A stretch of 40,322 nt of DNA from Mycobacterium sp. 1165178.9 (lineage in GTDB: Bacteria > Actinomycetota > Actinomycetes > Mycobacteriales > Mycobacteriaceae): assembly GCF_001673555.1 (NCBI RefSeq), contig NZ_LZMB01000574.1:1-40322 (forward strand), in the 5' to 3' direction. Made by a program: the position numbers and the translations under genes. Of this stretch, positions 6,975 through 15,832 are shown one piece after another. Under the pieces are notes generated by a model, which was not told where the DNA came from, did no database searches, and saw only the letters and a list, made by a program, of their open reading frames with translations. Position 1 is the stretch's first letter; the number at the start of each line of letters is the position of its first letter.

Positions 6975-9323
6975 TCAGTCCAATCCGCCTGGTCTGGTTC
7001 CGATGACTCCTTTTTCTGTGAGCGCTGCGATGGATGCGGCGTCGAGACCGAGTAAGTCGCCGAGGATGCTCGCGTTGTGCTGCCCCAACGTCGGCGCCGT
7101 TGCCCCATACCAGTTGTCAACGCTGCGGTACTTGAAGGGAATTGCCGGCACGTGATGCCGCCCCACGATGGGATGGTCGAGGCTTTCGAAGAAGCCTCGT
7201 GCGGCCAGCTGAGGGTGCATCGAACCGATCCTGGCGTCTGCTAAATCCGCAGCCGGAACACCATATTCAACGAGCATCTGTGCAGCGGCCGAGGAATCCT
7301 GGTCGCCGGCCCATTGTTCGAGATGCTTGTCAAGCACATCATGTGCCCGCACACGCCCTTCGTGAGTGTCCAACGCGGGGTCGTTCGCCCAATCCGGTTC
7401 GCCCAGAGCCGACTTCAGTAGCCGCCACTGCTCGTCCGTGGCGACCGAAATCGCCAGCCACCGCTCTGTCCCCGCGCATTGATATAGCCCTTGCGGGGCG
7501 GCGTCACGGCTGCGATTTCCTAGTCGCGAGATCAGGTTCCCGTAGGCGCTGTATTCAATGACCTGCTCGGCGGCTGCATTGAGCGCGGACTCAACCATCG
7601 ATACTTCGATGAAGGCCCCTTGGCCGGTCTCGTCGCGTCGCCGGAGGCCGGCGAGCATGGCGAAGGCGGAGTGCATTCCCGCCAGTGGGTCACACGGACC
7701 GCGGGGGATTCGCGGCTGGTCGTACTCGTGGCCGGTCACCCACGCCATCCCGGTCATCTGCTCCATCGTTTGCGCGAAACCCACATTGTTGCGCCATGGC
7801 CCGTCGAGCCCGAATGCGGGCATCCGGACCATCACTATTCGAGGGTTCTGCTCATTTACGGACTCCCACGTGATGCCGAAATTATCGAAGACGCGTGGCG
7901 AGAAGTTCTCGACCAGAAGGTCCGAGCATTTGACGAGTCCGAACAACAGCTCGCGACCTTCGGGAGAGGACAGGTCGAGGGTGAGCCCTCGCTTATTGGT
8001 GTTGGTTGCCAGGTACATCCCTGACCGCTCCCACCACTCAGGCTGACTGGCGAACGCCGCGGCCGCCATCCGTGCTCCGTCAGGGTGGTCCGTCGACTCC
8101 AGGTGGATGACGTCAGCGCCTAGCGCGGCGAGAATGTGGGTGGAGGAGGGGCCCGCCCACCACGCTGTCGCGTCGATGATTCGTACGTCCTCCAGCGGAA
8201 GTCCGGGTGCACGGTCGGCAGCGGTCGCAATCCTGCTGTGGGCGGAGACTTTTGCCATTTCGCCGAGCGGAGGAGCGCCCGCGGTTGGGGCGGGTCGCAC
8301 GCCATTGATCTGGTAAGGCGCCAACGGGTGGGTAAAGCTGCCGTCGGCGTACGTGGCCCACACGCGGCGCGCCGCGAACTGAGGGTGGCCCAACACGGTC
8401 TGGCCATTGTTGACTGGTGAGACGGGGATCCGCAGATCGGAGGCCAACGCGACGATCTCGTCGGTGGAACGTCGCGTCGTCCATTCCCGCACCATCTGAT
8501 TCCACTCGTCCCGGCGCTGCCACCGCGTCGTGGCGACTGCCCAGGCCTGGTCCTCATCAAGCAGGTCCAGTCGGCCGATCATTGCCAGGAACGACTCGAA
8601 TTGTTGGCGGGTATTGGTGTTGAAGCCAACCCATCCGTCCGCGGTCGGTTCGATGGAAGGGATTTCAACCTGTCGGGCCGGCACGGTCAAAGGGGGACGA
8701 CCGGCCAACTCGTGGTAGAGGTCAGCGAACCCGCTGGCGCTGAGGTGACACGTCTCCAACAATGAGCAGTCGATGATTTCACCCGGTCCGCCGAGTTGGG
8801 CTCGACGCAACGCGGCAAGCGCTCCGACGGCTGCATAACTGGCCATGACCCATTCGAAGACTCGACCGCCCGCTTGAATGGGCGGTTGGTCCGGACGACC
8901 CCGCAGCGCCAGGGTGCCGCTCTCGGCCTGAATCGTGAACTCCGTCGAGGGCCGGTCCCGGTACGGTCCGGTCAACCCGTACGCAGACAACGCCACGATC
9001 ACCAGATGCGGCGCCCGCCGCAGGAGGGCCTCGTGGTCGAGTGCCCCAGGGCCGAGAGATTCGACGAACACATCGGCGGAAACGATCAGCGCCTCCAGGT
9101 CGGGCAGCGAAGTGCCAACGACTGAACGCTTGCCGGCGTTCAAAAAATTGAACAACGCGCCGTCTTCGCTTCGATCGCCAGACATTCTGCGGCGGAACGG
9201 ATCCCCGTCTGGGGTTTCAATCTTGATGACCTCTGCTCCGAGGTCGGCGAACAACTTGGTGCAGTACGGGCCGGTGATCTCCGTCGCCCACTCGACAACA
9301 CGAACCCCACGCAGAGCGTTCAT
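6975..9323 (-). CDS. Double-domain CaiB/BaiF (class III) CoA-transferase
   Basis: A 782-aa fusion of two class III CoA-transferase domains, residues about 1-360 and 380-770; single-domain members have about 400. Each half begins with a typical Rossmann-like start (GVRVVEWATEITGPYCTKLFADLGAEVIKIE; DVRIIDATAWWAGPSS..LGADVIHLE). The region that usually contains the catalytic Asp reads SLLETC in half 1 and SMVESA in half 2, both with Glu, whereas the separate homologue at 14660 has QVDAA. Either both halves use a different acid or activity is altered. Family enzymes move CoA between acids, so this likely activates the acid made by the pathway. First gene of the minus-strand arm. Confidence 0.88.
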   Translation of the reverse strand: MNALRGVRVVEWATEITGPYCTKLFADLGAEVIKIETPDGDPFRRRMSGDRSEDGALFNFLNAGKRSVVGTSLPDLEALIVSADVFVESLGPGALDHEALLRRAPHLVIVALSAYGLTGPYRDRPSTEFTIQAESGTLALRGRPDQPPIQAGGRVFEWVMASYAAVGALAALRRAQLGGPGEIIDCSLLETCHLSASGFADLYHELAGRPPLTVPARQVEIPSIEPTADGWVGFNTNTRQQFESFLAMIGRLDLLDEDQAWAVATTRWQRRDEWNQMVREWTTRRSTDEIVALASDLRIPVSPVNNGQTVLGHPQFAARRVWATYADGSFTHPLAPYQINGVRPAPTAGAPPLGEMAKVSAHSRIATAADRAPGLPLEDVRIIDATAWWAGPSSTHILAALGADVIHLESTDHPDGARMAAAAFASQPEWWERSGMYLATNTNKRGLTLDLSSPEGRELLFGLVKCSDLLVENFSPRVFDNFGITWESVNEQNPRIVMVRMPAFGLDGPWRNNVGFAQTMEQMTGMAWVTGHEYDQPRIPRGPCDPLAGMHSAFAMLAGLRRRDETGQGAFIEVSMVESALNAAAEQVIEYSAYGNLISRLGNRSRDAAPQGLYQCAGTERWLAISVATDEQWRLLKSALGEPDWANDPALDTHEGRVRAHDVLDKHLEQWAGDQDSSAAAQMLVEYGVPAADLADARIGSMHPQLAARGFFESLDHPIVGRHHVPAIPFKYRSVDNWYGATAPTLGQHNASILGDLLGLDAASIAALTEKGVIGTRPGGLD

Positions 9324-9466
9324 CGCCGTGCGACTTTCCGCGTCAATGTTTTCGAAAGTGAGTTACTTGCGCCGCTGAGTGCACACACGCCACCTTCTGT
9401 CCTCACGCTCGTACCGATCGAGCAAGGGTGCTCTGCATCCGCATGGCTGCGCCCTGGCTGGCAACG

Positions 9467-9496
9467 ACGCTAGCGACGAGAAAGCTAGGGTGTCAA
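9467..9496 (-). promoter_or_regulatory. Putative sigma-70-type promoter for the CoA-transferase operon
   Basis: Minus strand: a consensus TTGACA (9496-9491), an 18-nt spacer and TAGCGT (9472-9467, TAnnnT type). It points to the CoA-transferase gene and would leave a leader of about 135 nt. A short inverted repeat GCTCG-7-CGAGC (9407-9423) lies in the leader and could be an operator for the neighbouring TetR protein. The rest of the 217-nt gap shows nothing else. Motifs are seen; function is inferred. Confidence 0.5.
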
Positions 9497-9540
9497 GTGT
9501 GACTCGATAACCTTGGTCGCGAGCGGGGTTCGTCGGAGCT

Positions 9541-10230
9541 TTAGTCGGCAGCACGCACCTTAGGGGCCCGTTGGACCCGCCCGCCTCGCTTGGTGGGCGG
9601 ATCCGCAGTCGGCGTGCTCACGCCTCTGGCGAGGATCTGGGAACCCAGTTCGATCTGCGCGCGGATATCTGATTCGCCGGTACCAAACCAGCGCGGTCCG
9701 AGGCTCGTTGTGAAAATGATGAAATTAGCCAGCAGTTCGGCGAACAGCTCGGCGTCGACGTCGGCCCTGATCTGCCCCGCGGCTTGGTAGTGGCGAACGC
9801 CTTCGGCAATAACGGCCGTGCGGCGTGCGTGATTCGGTTGCAGCACCCGCATCGAGAAGTCCGGATCCGATAGCGCCTGACCGGAAATGTCCCAGCCGGG
9901 AACACCGCTGTCCCGATCATCGATCCTCAGTCTTGCGAAGAAAAGCTGCTCGACATAGTCCTCGAAGCGCGCAGGGAGGGCCGCCACGACTTGCTCTTCG
10001 GCCTCACTGACGAGGTCCGCGATCTGTCGAGAAACAACTTGCTCGAAGATGCCTTGCTTGTCCCCAAAATAATGAAACAGCATTGCTTCCGAGCAGTCGG
10101 CGCGACGAGCGATCTCCTTTGTTGGCGCGGCCGCGTATCCCGCTTCGGCGAAGACCTCAGCAGCCGCTTCGAGGAGGGCTCGTTGTTTGCCGTCCTTATC
10201 GCGAACTCGCCGCCGCGCGCCTGCAGTCAT
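9541..10230 (-). CDS. TetR-family transcriptional regulator
   Basis: A 229-aa protein with a TetR DNA-binding domain at about residues 15-65: LLEAAAEVFAEAGYAAAPTKEIARRADCSEAMLFHYFGDKQGIFEQV, a near-textbook helix-turn-helix with the FHYF..K..I signature. The C-terminal effector domain is unassigned and ends in a basic, proline-rich tail. It lies between the two arms of the catabolic cluster, divergent from the P450 and upstream of the CoA-transferase operon on the same strand, so it is the likely local regulator. ATG at 10230 is preferred; a GTG three nt upstream is also in frame. Confidence 0.9.
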   Translation of the reverse strand: MTAGARRRVRDKDGKQRALLEAAAEVFAEAGYAAAPTKEIARRADCSEAMLFHYFGDKQGIFEQVVSRQIADLVSEAEEQVVAALPARFEDYVEQLFFARLRIDDRDSGVPGWDISGQALSDPDFSMRVLQPNHARRTAVIAEGVRHYQAAGQIRADVDAELFAELLANFIIFTTSLGPRWFGTGESDIRAQIELGSQILARGVSTPTADPPTKRGGRVQRAPKVRAAD

Positions 10231-10233
10231 CAC

Positions 10234-10547
10234 ACATACTTTAGCGAGGACCCTTCGACTGAGGGAAAGCTCGCACGCGCGCGTTCCACGCCGGCGCGCG
10301 GATCGTAAGCGTGCTCAGGTAGTTATCGAGTGCGACTTGACCTCCATGCAGCCGACGATTTACTGTGCTGCCAAAGCTAATTTCGGCGTGTGCGAGAAAT
10401 TCGAGGGCCGGCGCAGATGGCACATCGACGGTGGCGCGAGTGCGGTTTAGCCGCAATGTGGACGACCCGTGGTTGGAGGCTGGCTGTCGAGACTGAGCGC
10501 TTCCTCTCTCCCGGCATGCCCGCATTCGGGTTCGGAAAGGACTACCT
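10234..10547 (+). other. 314-nt intergenic region between TetR and P450 genes
   Basis: No convincing gene on either strand. It holds one promoter candidate toward the P450 (TTGACC at 10337-10342, 18 nt, TACTGT at 10361-10366), which would give a leader of about 180 nt. An 8-bp palindrome GGCATGCC lies about 35 nt before the start codon. No long inverted repeat shared with the CoA-transferase promoter region was found by eye. Confidence 0.5.
10337..10366 (+). promoter_or_regulatory. Putative promoter of the P450 operon
   Basis: TTGACC (10337-10342), an 18-nt spacer and TACTGT (10361-10366) match a mycobacterial housekeeping promoter reasonably well and point to the P450 gene. No experimental support is visible from sequence. 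Confidence 0.4.
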
Positions 10548-11768
10548 ATGGTGAGCAAATCACCGGAGGAGCATGCCCGGAATTTCGATCTTCGTCACGA
10601 AGATTTCGGCGACCAAGAATTCCTCTACGAGGTCTACGCGGTGATGCGGGAGAACGGACCGTTCAGCCACCAGGATGTCCCTTTCCTGGGACAGACTCCG
10701 GGGGGCGCGTGGGTCGCCACCCGCTACGACGACTGTTATGAGATCTTGCGTGATTGGCGCAGCTTCTCCAGCAAGCCCGTCGGCGGCAACCCGACGTCGT
10801 TCGGCGACATCGTGATCAACTTGGATCCACCACGACAGCAGCAGCTTCGCAAAGTTCTCAACCCATATTTTTCCCCGGGCCGGATGAAGGACCTGGAGCC
10901 CCAGGTGCGCGCGATTACCGATGGGTTGATCGACAATTTCATCGAATCGGGACGCGGCGATCTCGCCGACGTCGCATGGCAGCAACCCGGGATCGTGTTC
11001 TTCCGGCATTTGCTCGGCATGCCCGTTGAGGACGTGCCGCTCTACATCGAGGCCGCTGACCTCGGGATCAATGGTGAGAGCGAAGAGGTCCGAATCGGTG
11101 CGATGACGAATCTCTACCATCGCGTGCGCGACGAGATCGACAAACGGCGTAGTGAACCGCCGCGTGACGACCTTATCGATGTCTTACTCGCTGCCGAGAT
11201 CGACGGCGAGAAGTTGAGCTTCGACGACGCTGTCGCGAATGCGCTTCTGCTGGTGCAAGCGGGGCTTGAAACAACCTCTAGCGCAATGTCGTTCGCCTTC
11301 TTCTATCTGGGCACCCATGCTTCGGAGCGCGACCGACTCGTACGCGAAGCCGAGTTGATGCCCACAGCGATAGAGGAATTCATCCGGTTCGCCGGTTCGG
11401 TCCACGGATTGCATCGCTCAGTCGCCGAACAGGTTCAACTAAGCGGCCAGAAGTTCTGTCCCGGGGAGACGGTCGTCGTAAACTATGCGGCCGCCAACCG
11501 CGACGCGCGCGAGTTCGACGAGCCGGACAAGTGCATTCTCGACCGACAGACAAATCGCCACCTCGGCTTCGGAGCCGGCGTCCATCGCTGCCTAGGTTCC
11601 AATCTCGCCCGACTCGAGTTCCGGGTGGGCGTCGAACAGACCCTCAAACGGATACCCGACTACGCCATTCCGCCAGGGGCAAAGGTTGATTTCCACGGGA
11701 ATTCGGTCACTCGGGGCTACCGCGCCCTGCCCGTCGTCTTCACGCCGGGTGCCCGCGTCGGCCAGTAA
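10548..11768 (+). CDS. Cytochrome P450
   Basis: A 406-aa soluble bacterial P450. The haem-binding loop FGAGVHRCLG places the thiolate ligand at Cys348; the K-helix ExxR is Glu277-Arg280. The I-helix oxygen-activation motif is AGLETT (238-243), with Glu in place of the usual Asp of AG-x-D/E-T-T. GAAAGGA precedes the ATG by about 7 nt. No membrane anchor, so a class I enzyme needing ferredoxin and reductase; the ferredoxin is encoded at 6771-6971 on the other arm. First gene of the plus-strand arm with amidohydrolase, aldehyde dehydrogenase and CoA-transferase. It likely performs the first hydroxylation; the CYP subfamily cannot be named without comparison. Confidence 0.95.
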   Translation: MVSKSPEEHARNFDLRHEDFGDQEFLYEVYAVMRENGPFSHQDVPFLGQTPGGAWVATRYDDCYEILRDWRSFSSKPVGGNPTSFGDIVINLDPPRQQQLRKVLNPYFSPGRMKDLEPQVRAITDGLIDNFIESGRGDLADVAWQQPGIVFFRHLLGMPVEDVPLYIEAADLGINGESEEVRIGAMTNLYHRVRDEIDKRRSEPPRDDLIDVLLAAEIDGEKLSFDDAVANALLLVQAGLETTSSAMSFAFFYLGTHASERDRLVREAELMPTAIEEFIRFAGSVHGLHRSVAEQVQLSGQKFCPGETVVVNYAAANRDAREFDEPDKCILDRQTNRHLGFGAGVHRCLGSNLARLEFRVGVEQTLKRIPDYAIPPGAKVDFHGNSVTRGYRALPVVFTPGARVGQ

Positions 11769-11838
11769 GGGACGGTGAACAACCGCCCACATCATTTCGC
11801 AGCCAACGCAATAGGAATTTTCACCTGAGGAGGAACCT

Positions 11839-13044
11839 GTGGACAAGCAAGATCTTCAATGGATGATCTCCGTCGATGACCACATCATCGAGCCGCCGAA
11901 TCTATGGGTCGACCGCGCATCGGCCGCCGACCGCGATCGAGTGCCACACGTCGAGCGCATCGACGGCGTCGATACGTGGGTCTACGAGCAAGCGCGCGCG
12001 TCGGTGCTGGGCATCTTGGTCGCGGCTCACCAAAGGCCGGCCGAGTATTCCCCGCTGCCAGTGAATTACGACGCTATGCCCCGCGCATACTTCGACCCGG
12101 TGGCCCGCATCCCTGACATGGACGAGGATCATGTGATCGCGGGACTGAACTTTCCGTTCTTCCCCCGGTTCTGTGGTCAGATGTTCGCCCACCTCGGTGA
12201 CCGCGACCTGGGTCTCAAGTGCGTGCGGGCGTACAACGACTTCGTCATCGATGAATGGTGCGCGGCGGCGCCCGGTCGCTACATCCCCATGGTCATCGTC
12301 CCGTTGTGGGATACCCGTTTGGCCGTCGAGGAGGCGCTACGGTGCGCCGGCAAGGGGGCCAAAGCCATTGCCTTCTCGGAGAACCTGCACCCGTTGGGAT
12401 TTCCGTCTATCCACTCGGGGGCATGGGACGACTTCTTCGCGGTGGTGAACGAGACGAAGATGCCGCTGTGCACGCACATCGGATCTTCCTCGGTTAGCCC
12501 GACCACATCTCCTGACGCACCTTTCGGCGTTCAGGCGGTCAACATCAACCTCAATCTCGCGAACTCAACTACGGATTGGTTGTTCTCGGGCAAGCTGCAG
12601 AAGTACCCCGACCTGAAGATCGTGCTGGCCGAGGGCGGCATCGGCTGGATCCCCTACCTCATCGAGCGTGCAGAACACGTCGCCTCCGACTACCAGTACC
12701 TGCGCACCAACAATTGGGCGGTTGATCCGGCCACGATGCGCTTGACCCCGGTGCCCACCAATCCCGAGATTTTTCCGGAGTCACCGCGCCAGCTCTTCCG
12801 CGACCACATGTACGGCTGCTTCATCGAGGATGACTTCGGGGCGGCCAACCTCGACTCCATCGGCGTCGACAATGTGATGATTGAAACGGATTATCCGCAC
12901 ACCGACAGCCTGTGGCCCAACTCCCTTCAGGCCGCCCATAAGGCACTCGACGGCCGGTCCGACCTCGACAAGTACAAAGTGCTGCAGGGTAATGCACGCC
13001 GGGTCTTCGACTTTGAGCCCGCCGCGTATCCGACCCTGGCGTAA
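11839..13044 (+). CDS. Amidohydrolase-2 family metal-dependent hydrolase/decarboxylase
   Basis: A 401-aa TIM-barrel protein of the amidohydrolase-2 family (ACMSD/gamma-resorcylate decarboxylase type). The N-terminal metal motif is DDHIIEP (D-x-H), a barrel His is in PLCTHIG, and the late metal-binding Asp is in IETDYPHTDS. AGGAGG sits just upstream of the GTG start. Family members hydrolyse lactones or amides or decarboxylate ring acids. In mycobacteria related genes often lie in steroid or xenobiotic clusters beside P450s. Located 70 nt after the P450 and 23 nt before the aldehyde dehydrogenase. The exact reaction is not predictable here. Confidence 0.9.
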   Translation: MDKQDLQWMISVDDHIIEPPNLWVDRASAADRDRVPHVERIDGVDTWVYEQARASVLGILVAAHQRPAEYSPLPVNYDAMPRAYFDPVARIPDMDEDHVIAGLNFPFFPRFCGQMFAHLGDRDLGLKCVRAYNDFVIDEWCAAAPGRYIPMVIVPLWDTRLAVEEALRCAGKGAKAIAFSENLHPLGFPSIHSGAWDDFFAVVNETKMPLCTHIGSSSVSPTTSPDAPFGVQAVNINLNLANSTTDWLFSGKLQKYPDLKIVLAEGGIGWIPYLIERAEHVASDYQYLRTNNWAVDPATMRLTPVPTNPEIFPESPRQLFRDHMYGCFIEDDFGAANLDSIGVDNVMIETDYPHTDSLWPNSLQAAHKALDGRSDLDKYKVLQGNARRVFDFEPAAYPTLA

Positions 13045-13067
13045 TCTGCGGCTGACGGATTCGTTTG

Positions 13068-14591
13068 ATGCGTGAGTACCAGAGCTTCATCGACGGTAAG
13101 TGGTTGAGCGACAACGCTATCGGCACCATCGATGTTATCGATCCGTCGAATGAAGAGTTGATCGGCCGAGTCGTCGATGGTGGACCAAAGCAGGCGGCAA
13201 TGGCGATCGAGGCTGCCCGGCGAGCTTTCGACGAAGGTCCGTGGCCGTGGATGTCCGTCCGGGAGCGGGCGAAGATCATCAAGCGATTCGCTGAGATCCT
13301 CGATGAGCGCAAAGCGGAGCTTCGGGAGCTAGTCGTCGCCGAGATCGGCTCGACCGGCTTCATCACGGACCTGATTCAGGTTGGCGGCGCCATCGAGGCC
13401 GCCCACTACTATGGCGAGTTCGTCGAACACGATGTGACGTGGGTGGAAACACCCGGCGGCCCTGTGGTTTCGCCGACCGGCCTGGGGGGCGTGACGGTAG
13501 TTCGTGAACCGGTCGGGGTGGTCGGCGTCATCACTCCATTCAACTTTCCTTTCTCGATAAACATTCAGAAGTGCTTGGCCGCGTTGGCCGTCGGCTGCAC
13601 TGTGGTACTGAAGCCCCACCCATGGACTCCGATGAACGCCCTGGAGCTGGCCAAGGTTGGCGAGGAAGCGGGCCTGCCGCCGGGAGTGTTCAACGTGGTC
13701 GTGGGCGGTGCCGACGTGGGAGAGGAGCTGTGTACGCACCGAGGCGTCGACATGATCGGGTTCACCGGTTCTACGGCGACCGGTCGACGCATCCGCGAGC
13801 TTTCGGCGGCAACGATGAAACGCACACAGCTGGAGCTAGGCGGCAAGAGTGCGCACATCGTGCTCGACGATGTCACCGAAAGTGACGTTGCGGGAATAGG
13901 ATTCGGACAGGTGCTGATGCATGCCGGACAAGCATGCACCGTCACGTCGCGACTTCTGTTGCCCGAGCATCTGCTCGACGCGTATGTCGAGGGTGTCAGA
14001 GCCATGGCTCCAATGATCACGGTGGGGGACCCGCGTGATCCCACGACTGTGGTTGGCCCGCTGATCAGGGATCAGCAGCGTCAACGAGTTGAATCCTTCG
14101 TTGAAGCGGGCCTACAAGACGGCGCGCGGCTGGTGGTCGGCGGCAAACGTCCCGAACATCTCGAACGCGGCTTCTACTACGAACCGACGGCATTCGTCGA
14201 CTGCCGCAGCGACATGCGTTTGTGCCAGCAAGAGGTTTTCGGTCCCGTTTTGGCGGTGATGACCTATCGTTCCGAAGACGAGGCCATCCGCATCGCGAAC
14301 GACTCCATCTACGGTTTGGCAGGTCTGGTAATGACTCGCAACGCCGCGAAGGGATTCAACGTGGCGAGGCAGGTCAGAACCGGCACCATCATGGTGCAGA
14401 CTGTCGCACCCGGTGTCGATCTAGGAGCCAATCCGGGCGGAGGGCAGGGCCCAGGCTGGTCTCTACCGGCGCGCGGGATGTTCAACGGCGGGGGGCCATT
14501 TGGTGGCTTCAAGCAGAGTGGGCTTGGCCGAGAGCAGGGGCGCTGGGGCTTCGAGGAATACACCGAGCTGAAATCGATCACCATGATGTAG
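13068..14591 (+). CDS. NAD(P)-dependent aldehyde dehydrogenase
   Basis: A 507-aa aldehyde dehydrogenase with all catalytic residues: Asn159 in TPFNFPF, general base Glu256 in LELGGKS, nucleophile Cys290 in AGQACT; the nucleotide loop FTGSTATG is at 232-239. A glycine-rich insert (GANPGGGQGPGW, then ARGMFNGGGPFGGFKQSG) precedes the C-terminal strand and is somewhat longer than in standard ALDHs. ATG at 13068 is used; a TTG one codon upstream is also possible. It would oxidise the aldehyde from the ADH step to an acid for CoA activation. Third gene of the P450 operon. Confidence 0.95.
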   Translation: MREYQSFIDGKWLSDNAIGTIDVIDPSNEELIGRVVDGGPKQAAMAIEAARRAFDEGPWPWMSVRERAKIIKRFAEILDERKAELRELVVAEIGSTGFITDLIQVGGAIEAAHYYGEFVEHDVTWVETPGGPVVSPTGLGGVTVVREPVGVVGVITPFNFPFSINIQKCLAALAVGCTVVLKPHPWTPMNALELAKVGEEAGLPPGVFNVVVGGADVGEELCTHRGVDMIGFTGSTATGRRIRELSAATMKRTQLELGGKSAHIVLDDVTESDVAGIGFGQVLMHAGQACTVTSRLLLPEHLLDAYVEGVRAMAPMITVGDPRDPTTVVGPLIRDQQRQRVESFVEAGLQDGARLVVGGKRPEHLERGFYYEPTAFVDCRSDMRLCQQEVFGPVLAVMTYRSEDEAIRIANDSIYGLAGLVMTRNAAKGFNVARQVRTGTIMVQTVAPGVDLGANPGGGQGPGWSLPARGMFNGGGPFGGFKQSGLGREQGRWGFEEYTELKSITMM

Positions 14592-14659
14592 CGGGGCACT
14601 GCACCTTCGACGACGTGGCGCGGATCCGCGTCGGGACTTGGGGTTGGAAAGGTCGCGCT

Positions 14660-15832
14660 ATGGAACTTCTCAAGGATGTCCGAGTCCTCGAGGTGTCACT
14701 CTTCTCCGCGGATGCGCTGGGTGGTCATCTGGCTGACCTCGGCGCAGAGGTGATCAAGGTGGAGCCGCCTGGCGGCGGGGGTTTTCGCGGTTCGGCGGTT
14801 TCCGGCGGCGAGCTGCAGGACTCGCACTGGAACCGGGGCAAGAAGAGTGTGGCGATCAACTTGAAAACGTCTGACGGGCAAGATGCGTTTCGCCGCCTGG
14901 CCGCGAAATCGGCGGTGATGATCGATGGACTACGTTACGGAACCGCGCCGCGGCTGGGCTTCAGCTACGACGACATCGTCGCAGTCAATCCGACAGTCGT
15001 CTATTGCGTGCTCAATGGCATGGGCAGCTATGGGCCCTACACCCGATTACCCACTCACGGGCTGTCCTTCGACTGTTTCGCCGGCTTGAGTCCGCCGATC
15101 ATCGACGCGGACGGAACGCCACGCCTTTCTGGCGCGGCGACAGGGACGACAGGTGTTCTGGCGGGACCGCTATACGCAGCGATGGGCGTACTCGCCGCGT
15201 TGCGTGCCGCCGAGCGCGACGGGAAGCCGCAGTACATCGAAGTAGCGCAGGTCGATGCGGCGATCAACTGGAACTTTCAACACCTCACAGCACTGGCGAA
15301 CGGTCAACCCACCTATGGCGAGGGAATCCGCGCTTCGCTTCGTTACCAGTACTACGAAACGAACGACGGCAACTACGTGGTGTTCAACGCCCTGGAGGAC
15401 AAGTTCTGGCTGAGATTCTGCGAGTCACTCGACAGGATGGATCTCTACCAACCGGGGCGCCAGAAGCCGGCGAAGGATGTCGAGGCAGAGGCCCGGCTGC
15501 GCGAGGAGCTAACAGCAATCTTTAAATCCCGCACCCGCAAGGAATGGACCGACTTCTTCATTGCGACCGATATCGCAGGAGCACCAGCATTTTTGGGAGC
15601 AGACCTCTTCGACGACGACCACGCGAAGGCGCGCCGACTCGTCTACGAGCAGGCCCAGCCGGACGGGACGCTTCAGCGATTGATCGGGACGTGCATCAAG
15701 ACGAAACCCGACGAACGATTTGCACCGCCAGCGGCGCCGCACGTCGGGCAGCATACGGAAGAGTTACTCGGCGCCCTGGCGGGCTACGACGCGGCCGGAA
15801 TGGAGCGCCTTCGTTCGTCGGGTGCAATCTGA
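14660..15832 (+). CDS. CaiB/BaiF (class III) CoA-transferase
   Basis: A 390-aa single-domain class III CoA-transferase. It begins MELLKDVRVLEVSLFSADALG, has LGAEVIKVEPPGGG and RGKKSVAINLK, and has Asp in the expected nucleophile segment (EVAQVDAAINW). GAAAGG precedes the ATG by 7 nt; the open frame extends upstream over the ALDH gene but without coding character there. Last gene of the P450 arm. Two CoA-transferases in one cluster, one fused-double and one single, may act on different acids or at different steps. Confidence 0.92.
   Translation: MELLKDVRVLEVSLFSADALGGHLADLGAEVIKVEPPGGGGFRGSAVSGGELQDSHWNRGKKSVAINLKTSDGQDAFRRLAAKSAVMIDGLRYGTAPRLGFSYDDIVAVNPTVVYCVLNGMGSYGPYTRLPTHGLSFDCFAGLSPPIIDADGTPRLSGAATGTTGVLAGPLYAAMGVLAALRAAERDGKPQYIEVAQVDAAINWNFQHLTALANGQPTYGEGIRASLRYQYYETNDGNYVVFNALEDKFWLRFCESLDRMDLYQPGRQKPAKDVEAEARLREELTAIFKSRTRKEWTDFFIATDIAGAPAFLGADLFDDDHAKARRLVYEQAQPDGTLQRLIGTCIKTKPDERFAPPAAPHVGQHTEELLGALAGYDAAGMERLRSSGAI

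Noticed and set aside
14222-14659. N-terminal extension of the single-domain CoA-transferase
   Set aside because: It overlaps the aldehyde dehydrogenase C-terminus in another frame, and the family N-terminus with a ribosome binding site starts at 14660.
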